Source: an uncultured Pelagibacteraceae bacterium (lineage in GTDB: Bacteria > Pseudomonadota > Alphaproteobacteria > Pelagibacterales > Pelagibacteraceae). Taken from it: 38,967 nt of DNA. Below, in pieces: positions 32,795 to 38,967 of this stretch. Each line of letters begins with the position of its first letter. The stretch's first letter is position 1. The stretch covers positions 1-38,967 of the forward strand of contig CACEFF010000008.1 in NCBI GenBank assembly GCA_902558815.1, given 5' to 3'. A model generated the notes under the pieces. That model ran no database searches. It was not told the origin of the DNA and saw only the letters and a program-made list of their open reading frames with translations. The translations under genes were made by a program, and so were the position numbers.

Positions 32795-33869
32795 GAATTT
32801 TTTTATATTCTTCCACTATTTTTTTCCATTGAAATTTAGAAACATATTCCTTGGCATTTTTACCAAACATATGGTATTTCTTGTTTTCAATCATTGAATT
32901 TAATGATGAATAAATATCATCTAGATTTTTTCCATCGCAAATCAACCCCGTTTTGTCATGATCTATTGCATCTGATGCACCACCATCTTTTCCTCCTAAT
33001 GAAGGAACACCGAATTGTGCAGCTTCCACATAAGCTATTCCAAATCCCTCAACAGACGTTTTATAAATTATTGAAGGCATAACAAAAATATCTGACTTAG
33101 CTATTAAAGAATTTTTTAAATCATTACTTATATCTTTAAAAAACATAACTTGAGAACCCAGATCAAGTTCTTTTACTAAATCTTTAATATTTTCCTCCTC
33201 ATCACCATAACCAACACAAATATAAACTATTTCAGGGTATAATTGTTTTAAATTTCTAAGAGCCATAACTACTTTTTCATGATTTTTTCTTTTATCAAAC
33301 CTTGAAACTGTAATTAATCTTGGTGACTTTGTTTTAAGCAAACTTTCAACTTTTTCTAGTGATTTTTTATTTAAATCTTGGGCAGGGTCAACACCAGGAT
33401 TAATTACAATTACCTTATCTTTATTAACTCCGTTATTAATTGCTAAATTTTTAGTGTATTCAGAATTAGCAATTACTTTTTCAACATTATTTAAAACTCT
33501 AATAACTCTTTTGTTTAATGAACTTCCTTTTGGATGATTAATTTCTTTCCCATGGATTAAACAATATTTCTTTTTATCAGTATTAATTAATTCTAGACTT
33601 TTCCAGTGATCAGCAATCAAACCTTGTACTTTATTTTCTTTTAAAAATTCATTTACTAATTGAGCTTTTCTAATTTTTCTAAGGAATTTAATTCCACCAA
33701 CTCTTTCAATTGAAAAATTTTCATTTTTGTCAAATTCTTTATGGTTTTCTTGATAATCTGCAAAAACCTTTATCATAAAGTTTTTAGACATCTCTTTTGT
33801 TAAACCCCACATAAGACTTTGCATACCACCCAACTCTGGTGGAAAAGCTCTAGTAACAATTAGATACAT
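32787..33869 (-). CDS. GT4-family glycosyltransferase
   Basis: A 360-residue GT-B protein. RAFPPELGGMQSLMWGL (7-23) is the acceptor-side N-terminal motif, LITVSRFDKRKNHEKV opens the donor domain, and SVEGFGIAYVEAAQFGVPSL holds the E-x7-E pair that binds the nucleotide sugar. A role in LPS or glycolipid assembly is probable but the sugars are unknown. It follows the thioredoxin-like gene on the same strand by three bases. Confidence 0.87.
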   Translation of the reverse strand: MYLIVTRAFPPELGGMQSLMWGLTKEMSKNFMIKVFADYQENHKEFDKNENFSIERVGGIKFLRKIRKAQLVNEFLKENKVQGLIADHWKSLELINTDKKKYCLIHGKEINHPKGSSLNKRVIRVLNNVEKVIANSEYTKNLAINNGVNKDKVIVINPGVDPAQDLNKKSLEKVESLLKTKSPRLITVSRFDKRKNHEKVVMALRNLKQLYPEIVYICVGYGDEEENIKDLVKELDLGSQVMFFKDISNDLKNSLIAKSDIFVMPSIIYKTSVEGFGIAYVEAAQFGVPSLGGKDGGASDAIDHDKTGLICDGKNLDDIYSSLNSMIENKKYHMFGKNAKEYVSKFQWKKIVEEYKKILN

Positions 33870-33872
33870 TAA

Positions 33873-34424
33873 TTATTGTTTCCACTTAATGCCACAACCT
33901 GCGCTTGGAGTTTGATTTTGAGGTCCATTACCAGTGTCAGCAATTTGTTTCATTGCTTTTAATAAATCACTTTCACCTTCTCTTACTGGAATTAAATTTT
34001 TAAGCTCTCTCAGTCTTCCTCTATATTGAAGTTCTAGGTTTTTATTATAACCAAAAAAGTCTGGTGTACATACGGCATCATATGTTTTAGCAATCTCTTG
34101 AGTTTCATCATTTAGATAGGGAAAAGCAAATTGATTTTTTTTAGCAAATTCAATCATGTTATCAAAAGAGTCTTCAGGATAATTCTCAGCATCATTCGCA
34201 CATATAGCAACTGAATTAATACCTATTTTTTTTAATTCATTACAATCATCAACAATATCTTTTGTAACTGCCTTAACGTATGGACAGTGGTTACAAATAA
34301 ACATAATTAAAGTTCCATTTTCACCTTTGATATCATTTAAAGATAATATTTTATTCTCTGTAGATTTAAGCTTAAAGTCATGGGCCTTTTGGCCGAAATC
34401 ACATATTGGAGTTTGTATTGGCAT
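33873..34424 (-). CDS. Thioredoxin-fold (AhpC/TSA-like) family protein
   Basis: A 183-residue protein without a signal peptide. LIMFICNHCPYVKA contains a CxxC pair (Cys44, Cys47), and the tail PSAGCGIKWK adds a conserved third cysteine typical of this bacterial thioredoxin-like group. TPDFFGYN marks the region of the cis-proline. A cytoplasmic reductase or peroxidase role is probable; the partner is unknown. It is divergent from the gamma-carbonic anhydrase-like gene with only 20 bases between the starts. Confidence 0.82.
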   Translation of the reverse strand: MPIQTPICDFGQKAHDFKLKSTENKILSLNDIKGENGTLIMFICNHCPYVKAVTKDIVDDCNELKKIGINSVAICANDAENYPEDSFDNMIEFAKKNQFAFPYLNDETQEIAKTYDAVCTPDFFGYNKNLELQYRGRLRELKNLIPVREGESDLLKAMKQIADTGNGPQNQTPSAGCGIKWKQ

Positions 34425-34444
34425 AATGTAATAATATATAAATT

Positions 34445-34957
34445 ATGTTTTACGATTTAAAAGATAAAAAACCAAAAAACTCTGGCGAAAATTGGGTGGC
34501 TCCTAATGCAACTATAATAGGTGATGTTACTTTAGAAAAGAATTCTAGTATTTGGTTTAATGCAACCTTAAGAGGAGATATTGAAAATATTCACATTGGT
34601 GAGGGTTCAAATGTACAAGATGGAAGTGTTTTACATACAGATCCAGGTTGTCCTTTAAAAGTTGGTAAAGATGTAACAGTTGGTCATTTGGTTATGCTCC
34701 ATGGATGTACGATAGGGGATAATAGTTTAATTGGTATCGGTGCAGTGATCCTAAATAAAGCTAAGATTGGAAAAAATTGCATTATAGGTGCCAAAGCTCT
34801 AATTACTGAAAATAAAGTGATTCCAGATAATTCATTAGTAGTAGGCTCACCAGGTAAAGTTGTAAGAGAAGTTACCGAAGAAGAAAAAAAAGCTGTTTGG
34901 GAAAATACTAAACACTATCAAGATAACTGGAAAAAATATTCTAAATCTATTTTTTGA
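34445..34957 (+). CDS. Gamma-carbonic anhydrase-like hexapeptide-repeat protein
   Basis: A 170-residue left-handed beta-helix protein (repeats such as NATIIGDVTLEKNSSI and HGCTIGDNSLIGIGAVI). VLHTDPG gives His64, and VGHLVMLHG gives His81 and His86, the three zinc ligands of the gamma-carbonic anhydrase family (YrdA/CaiE-like). Catalytic activity is proven only for some members. It is four bases upstream of the BtuF-like gene and probably co-transcribed. Confidence 0.87.
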   Translation: MFYDLKDKKPKNSGENWVAPNATIIGDVTLEKNSSIWFNATLRGDIENIHIGEGSNVQDGSVLHTDPGCPLKVGKDVTVGHLVMLHGCTIGDNSLIGIGAVILNKAKIGKNCIIGAKALITENKVIPDNSLVVGSPGKVVREVTEEEKKAVWENTKHYQDNWKKYSKSIF

Positions 34958-34961
34958 TTTT

Positions 34962-35885
34962 ATGGAAAAAATTGTTACATTAATACCAAGCGCTACAGAG
35001 ATCGTTGCTTTTCTTGGCAAAAAAGATTTAATTGTAGGAAGATCCCATGAGTGTGATTATCCAAAAGACTTGAACAAGATTAAGAAGCTGACTTCACCAA
35101 AAATAAATGTTGATGGAACAAGTAGAGAAATTCATGAGCAAATTACTGAAATTTTAGAAAACTCTTTATCTGTTTACAAAGTAGACGTAACTGAATTAAA
35201 GAAATTAAATCCAGATGTTGTTGTAACACAAGCACATTGTGAGGTATGTGCTGTTAGTTTTTCAGAAGTTGAGGAAATTGTTACTAATCATCTTAATAAA
35301 AATACTAAAATAATATCTCTTCAACCTAATACTTTAGATGATGTTTTTGATGATATTAAGAGAGTAGCTAAGGGTCTTAATATTGATGAAATTACAACAA
35401 AAGATTTAATTAAACCATTAAAAGAAAGAGTAGAAAATATTCAAATTAAAAGTTTAAAGAAAAAAAGGAAAACCATAGCATGCATAGAATGGATAGATCC
35501 TTTGATGGCTGCTGGTAATTGGATACCGGAAATGGTTAGAATCTCAGGCGGAGAAGATATATTTGGAAAATCAGGAAAAGATTCACATTGGGTTAAATTT
35601 GATGAAATTCAAAAATATAATCCAGAAATTGTTATTTTTTTACCCTGTGGCTATAATATTGAAAAAACAAAGCAAGAGGTCGAAAATTTATTTACCCATC
35701 AAAGTAAATGGAATGCTTTAAATGCATTTGTAAATAAAGAAATTTATATTGTTGATGGCAATCAATTTTTTAATAGACCTGGACCGAGATTGGTAGAGTC
35801 TCTTGAGATTTTTGCAGAAATTATTCATCCTGAATTGTTTAATTTTAATCATAATCAAATTGGTTGGATAAATTTTTTTAAATAA
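34962..35885 (+). CDS. BtuF-like cobalamin-binding family protein without signal peptide
   Basis: A 307-residue periplasmic-binding-like fold. IVTLIPSATEIVAFLG (4-19) at the N-terminus, ELKKLNPDVVVTQAHCEVCA and a C-terminal FNRPGPRLVESLEIFAEIIHP are typical of cobalamin-binding protein annotations. There is no signal peptide: the fold starts at residue 4. Either it is cytoplasmic, as in a known subgroup that includes plant proteins, or the start is wrong, but the gap to the upstream stop is only four bases, leaving no room. The function is uncertain. Confidence 0.75.
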   Translation: MEKIVTLIPSATEIVAFLGKKDLIVGRSHECDYPKDLNKIKKLTSPKINVDGTSREIHEQITEILENSLSVYKVDVTELKKLNPDVVVTQAHCEVCAVSFSEVEEIVTNHLNKNTKIISLQPNTLDDVFDDIKRVAKGLNIDEITTKDLIKPLKERVENIQIKSLKKKRKTIACIEWIDPLMAAGNWIPEMVRISGGEDIFGKSGKDSHWVKFDEIQKYNPEIVIFLPCGYNIEKTKQEVENLFTHQSKWNALNAFVNKEIYIVDGNQFFNRPGPRLVESLEIFAEIIHPELFNFNHNQIGWINFFK

Positions 35886-35886
35886 A

Positions 35887-36486
35887 TTAAGGAACTAACC
35901 AAGCTTTCTTATTAGTTTCCAAATCAAACTTTGCTCTCCGATGCCCTTTTGCTGCAAGATAAAGCCATTCCACAGATTTAATTTCACATTTAATAACAGT
36001 AAAGTTTTTATAACCTTCTTCACTTTGCTCCATAGTGTAATCAAAATCTTCTAATTTAGATATCATTCCAGACGTTGGATTATCTGAATTGGTTCCTGGA
36101 GGACTATCAGTTAAATAACAACGTCTGCTTATATGTTGAGTTTTTTTCCATGACTCTTCTGTTGTGGAGTTTTGATTATTTATTTCACAATTAACTTTAA
36201 CTCTCAATTGGATTTTTTCTTCTTTGTCATAAAATAGAAGTGAAGCTTTGTTATTTTTCTTAAGAATATCTACCTTTGGAGATCTTAAATCAGTATGAAA
36301 CTGTAATAGATTGTTTGCTCTATCTGATTTACGTAAAACAACAATTCTACCATCTACTTCATCTTGATGAGCACAGATAAAGACAGGAATTCTAAATGGT
36401 GAACCTCTATTGGTCACAGCATCATCTAACATAGACCAATATTTGTTTTGAATTTCTTCTAGGTTTTCATAGTATGCTGGCTGCAT
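35887..36486 (-). CDS. Pyridoxamine 5'-phosphate oxidase-family FMN-binding protein (Alr4036-like)
   Basis: A 199-residue split-barrel flavoprotein-like protein. GRIVVLRKSDRANNLLQFHT (about 47-66), DLRSPKVDILKKNNKASLLFY and the C-terminal VEWLYLAAKGHRRAKF fit the PNPOx-like family. True PdxH activity is doubtful, because the C-terminal tail motif of PdxH is absent. It follows the dehydrogenase gene on the same strand by three bases. Confidence 0.73.
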   Translation of the reverse strand: MQPAYYENLEEIQNKYWSMLDDAVTNRGSPFRIPVFICAHQDEVDGRIVVLRKSDRANNLLQFHTDLRSPKVDILKKNNKASLLFYDKEEKIQLRVKVNCEINNQNSTTEESWKKTQHISRRCYLTDSPPGTNSDNPTSGMISKLEDFDYTMEQSEEGYKNFTVIKCEIKSVEWLYLAAKGHRRAKFDLETNKKAWLVP

Positions 36487-36489
36487 ACA

Positions 36490-37359
36490 TTACTTTCTAA
36501 ATCTTTTTATTAAGCTTGAAGTATCCCAACGATTTCCACCTAAACCTTGAACTTCCCCATAAAATTTATCTACAAGTTCTGTAACAGGTAATAGTGAGCC
36601 ATTATTTTTAGCTTCATCCATTGCAATCTTTAAATCTTTTCTCATCCAATCAACCGCAAAACCAAAATCAAACTTATCATCAATCATCGTTTTATATCTA
36701 TTTTCCATTTGCCATGATTGAGCAGCACCTTTTGAAATAACCTCGATCACATCTTCCATGTTTAGCCCAGCTTTCATTCCAAAGTTAATTCCTTCAGATA
36801 ATCCTTGAACTAATCCAGCTATGCAAATTTGATTAACCATTTTTGCTAATTGTCCACACCCAGCTTTACCAAGTAGCTTCATTTTTTTGCTGTAACAATC
36901 AATTTTATCTTTTGCTTTTTCAAAATCAGCTTGATCTCCACCGATCATAACTGTTAATGCACCATTCTCAGCACCAGCTTGTCCACCTGAAACGGGTGCA
37001 TCTAAAAACCCCCAGCCATGTGCTTTGGAGCTACTATAAAGTTTTCTTGCAATTTCAGCTGATGCAGTAGTGTTATCAATATGCACAGCACCTTTTTTTA
37101 TAGTATTATAAATTCCTTCTTTTCCGATTGTAACCTCTGATAAGTCGTTGTCATTACCAACACAAGTAAAAACAAATTCAGCATCTTTAGCAGCTTCAGC
37201 TGGAGTATTAGCCATCTTACCTTTGTATTCATTAACCCATTTTTCAGCTTTGGATTTTGTTCTGTTAAAAACAGTTACATTGTGACCACCTTTTGATATA
37301 TAACCAGCCATTGGATAACCCATGACACCAAGACCTATGAAAGCAACATTACAACTCAT
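36490..37359 (-). CDS. NAD(P)-dependent beta-hydroxyacid dehydrogenase (GarR/3-hydroxyisobutyrate dehydrogenase family)
   Basis: A 289-residue two-domain enzyme: FIGLGVMGYPMAG (7-19) binds NAD(P), DAPVSGGQAGAENG (120-133) contacts substrate, and GCGQLAKMVNQ contains the catalytic Lys173. Members include tartronate semialdehyde reductase, 3-hydroxyisobutyrate dehydrogenase and succinic semialdehyde reductases; the exact acid is not clear. Its start is only eight bases from that of the divergent MFS gene, so their promoters must overlap the coding regions. Confidence 0.87.
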   Translation of the reverse strand: MSCNVAFIGLGVMGYPMAGYISKGGHNVTVFNRTKSKAEKWVNEYKGKMANTPAEAAKDAEFVFTCVGNDNDLSEVTIGKEGIYNTIKKGAVHIDNTTASAEIARKLYSSSKAHGWGFLDAPVSGGQAGAENGALTVMIGGDQADFEKAKDKIDCYSKKMKLLGKAGCGQLAKMVNQICIAGLVQGLSEGINFGMKAGLNMEDVIEVISKGAAQSWQMENRYKTMIDDKFDFGFAVDWMRKDLKIAMDEAKNNGSLLPVTELVDKFYGEVQGLGGNRWDTSSLIKRFRK

Positions 37360-37367
37360 AATTTTTT

Positions 37368-38576
37368 ATGTTTAATAGTTTAAGTTTAAAAGTAATTGTA
37401 TTTGGTTTTATTTTTACATTTTTTTCTAGCTTTGGACAGAGTTTTTTTCTTGGTTTGTTTAATTCTAGTATTAGAGAAACACTTTCTATAACTCATGGAC
37501 AATTTGGCTCAATCTATGCCTCAGCAACATTACTAAGTAGTTTTCTTCTAATTTGGGTTGGAAAAAAAATTGATGATATAAATATCTTTAAATTTGCTTT
37601 TTATGTAACTTTACTTCTATCCTTTTCATGCTTTCTCTTCTCAAAAGTTTTTTCAGTCACCTTTTTATTTATTGCAGTTTTTTTAATGAGATTTTCTGGC
37701 CAAGGTTTGATGTCTCATACTGCCACTACAACTATTGCAAGATATTTTACAAAATCTAGAGGTAAAGCATTGAGTGCTGGTTGGTTTGGTCTTTCAACAG
37801 CAGAATTTATTTTACCTGTATTAATTGTTTATTTACTAACAATAACTGCTTGGCAAAATATTTGGATATCTATATCAATTTTAATCTTAATTTTTTTACC
37901 CTTAGCATCATTTTTTTTAATAAAAAAATTAGATTTTGACACAAGGGAACAAGTAAACACGAATAATTCTGAAACAAAAGAAATTAAACAATGGAAAAGA
38001 ATTGAAGTTCTTAAAGATTACAGATTTTATATAGTTTGCTTAAATATGCTAGCAATGCCATGGATTGCAACTGGTGTATTTGTTTATCAATCATTTATTA
38101 CTGAAGCTAAAGAATGGGGTTCTTTTGTAATTGCTCAATCATTTATGGTTTATTCAATACTATCTGTAGTAACTTTATTGGGATCTGGTTTTTTAATTGA
38201 TAAATTTACTAGCAGAAAATTATTAATCTTTATGAATATACCATTATTGTTTTCTACATTCGTTTTATTTTTATTTGATAACCCAATTACTTCTTTTATT
38301 TTTCTTGGCTTAATAGGTATTTCTAATGGTCTTGCCAATGTTTTAGGTTCATCAACATGGGCTGAAATTTATGGTGTAAAATTTATTGGATCAATTAAAG
38401 CTTTAACTACTGCATTAATGGTTTTTTCAACAGCATTTGGAACAGCTTTATTTGGACTATTAATTGATAGAGGTTTTTCTATAGAGCAAATTGCTATGGT
38501 ATCGTTTATCTATATTTGCATCTCTTTGATCTTGTTATTTTTTGTCAGAAACAAGCTAAATCCACAATATATATAA
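37368..38576 (+). CDS. MFS transporter
   Basis: A 402-residue protein with twelve hydrophobic segments. The first loop VGKKIDDIN (about 64-72) fits the MFS loop 2-3 signature, and GLIDRGFS and SGFLIDKFTSRK are later copies. ARYFTKSRGKALSAGWFGLS resembles the central motif of oxalate/monocarboxylate-type carriers. Substrate unknown; the neighbouring hydroxyacid dehydrogenase hints at a carboxylate. Followed by rpoZ on the same strand. Confidence 0.87.
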   Translation: MFNSLSLKVIVFGFIFTFFSSFGQSFFLGLFNSSIRETLSITHGQFGSIYASATLLSSFLLIWVGKKIDDINIFKFAFYVTLLLSFSCFLFSKVFSVTFLFIAVFLMRFSGQGLMSHTATTTIARYFTKSRGKALSAGWFGLSTAEFILPVLIVYLLTITAWQNIWISISILILIFLPLASFFLIKKLDFDTREQVNTNNSETKEIKQWKRIEVLKDYRFYIVCLNMLAMPWIATGVFVYQSFITEAKEWGSFVIAQSFMVYSILSVVTLLGSGFLIDKFTSRKLLIFMNIPLLFSTFVLFLFDNPITSFIFLGLIGISNGLANVLGSSTWAEIYGVKFIGSIKALTTALMVFSTAFGTALFGLLIDRGFSIEQIAMVSFIYICISLILLFFVRNKLNPQYI

Positions 38577-38583
38577 AAAGCCC

Positions 38584-38612
38584 TTGATTTTTTTTTACTC
38601 AATGTGTAGATA
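38584..38612 (+). promoter_or_regulatory. Possible rpoZ promoter
   Basis: TTGATT (38584-38589) and TAGATA (38607-38612) are 17 bases apart; nine T residues fill part of the spacer. A start six or seven bases on would be at the rpoZ ATG itself, implying a leaderless message if the reading is right. Confidence 0.4.
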
Positions 38613-38618
38613 CTGCGC

Positions 38619-38967
38619 ATGGCAAGAGTCACTGTAGAAGATTGTATTGATAAAGTAGATAGCCCATATGAATTAGTTTTAGTTGCTAAAGAAAGAGCAA
38701 CTCAATTAAATTCAGGGATAGAACCAACTTTAGAAAAAGATAATGATAAAAACACAGTTATTTCATTAAGAGAAATTGCTGAGGAAAATATTAAAGTTCC
38801 AGAATTAATTGATAGTGCTGTTTATAAATTAAGAAAACACGTTGAACAAATTGACGAGGGAACAGACGATGATGAAGAAGTAGGTGATGATTTTGATACT
38901 CTTTATAAAGGTGAAATTTCTAAAAGTGGAGCACCAATTCTTCCATCTAAAAGAGCTAGAAAGACTC
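38619..38967 (+). CDS. rpoZ: RNA polymerase omega subunit, 3' end outside window
   Basis: An ATG at 38619 opens a frame that runs without a stop to the window end (116 codons). [20 protein letters not shown], then [13 protein letters not shown] and ISLREIAEE, match the conserved N-terminal half of omega, which sits against the beta' subunit and helps to assemble RNA polymerase. The following acidic stretch ([11 protein letters not shown]) and PSKRAR tail are beyond the E. coli protein length and look lineage-specific. Partial only because the window ends. Confidence 0.93.
   Translation, partial: MARVTVEDCIDKVDSPYELVLVAKERATQLNSGIEPTLEKDNDKNTVISLREIAEENIKVPELIDSAVYKLRKHVEQIDEGTDDDEEVGDDFDTLYKGEISKSGAPILPSKRARKT

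Noticed and set aside
1..38967. CRISPR arrays, insertion sequences, toxin-antitoxin pairs or phage genes
   Set aside because: Reading through found only AT-rich simple runs and no spaced direct repeats, transposase or phage structural genes.

Overview
The window is very AT-rich, gene-dense chromosomal DNA with mostly zero to a few bases between genes, many stop/start overlaps of 1-4 bases, and several convergent genes that overlap at their 3' ends. This style, together with a dimethylglycine dehydrogenase-type enzyme, tripartite tricarboxylate transporter genes, a fused SpeD-SpeE protein and a tRNA without encoded CCA, fits a streamlined marine alphaproteobacterium of the SAR11/Pelagibacter type. 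That assignment rests on recognition of protein families and composition, not on a database search. No rRNA, CRISPR array, insertion sequence, integrase or phage gene was seen, and no stretch over 300 bases lacks a gene.

Layout. 1-5.1 kb: the tail of a nucleotide-sugar epimerase, a dimethylglycine/sarcosine dehydrogenase-like flavoprotein, a bile acid:sodium symporter-family carrier, a double winged-helix regulator and two tiny paralogous membrane proteins. 5.2 kb: a tRNA with anticodon CAT. 5.3-15.7 kb: a surface-sugar island. Ten minus-strand genes run head to tail (rmlB, rmlA, rmlC, DUF4422 glycosyltransferase-like, fdtA-like, an SDR epimerase, a sugar C-methyltransferase, an RmlD-like reductase, a DegT-type sugar aminotransferase and a sugar O-methyltransferase), flanked by a plus-strand methyltransferase and a plus-strand GT2. 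The set should build one or two dTDP-6-deoxyhexoses that are aminated and/or methylated.

15.7-21.4 kb: a polyamine and methylthioadenosine block. A SpeD-SpeE fusion would make an aminopropylated polyamine plus methylthioadenosine (MTA). MtnP, Apt and MtnA process the MTA to AMP and methylthioribulose-1-phosphate. A class II aldolase/SDR fusion in the middle of the block is a good candidate for cleaving that sugar phosphate to DHAP and an aldehyde. This is the most interesting hypothesis in the window.

21.4-29.7 kb: a HisJ/Q/M-type amino-acid ABC importer without an adjacent ATPase, co-linear with a PhyH-family dioxygenase; then a B12-binding-type radical SAM protein, a DoeA/creatinase-like M24 hydrolase, a DUF6165 protein, a GT9 glycosyltransferase and an AbrB-type membrane protein. 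29.8-32.8 kb: a TctCBA transporter whose tctC-tctB junction carries two hairpins, one enclosing the tctB start codon. 32.8-38.97 kb: a GT4 glycosyltransferase, a thioredoxin-fold protein, a gamma-carbonic anhydrase-like protein, a BtuF-like protein without a signal peptide, a PNPOx-like protein, a beta-hydroxyacid dehydrogenase, an MFS carrier, and the start of rpoZ running off the window end.
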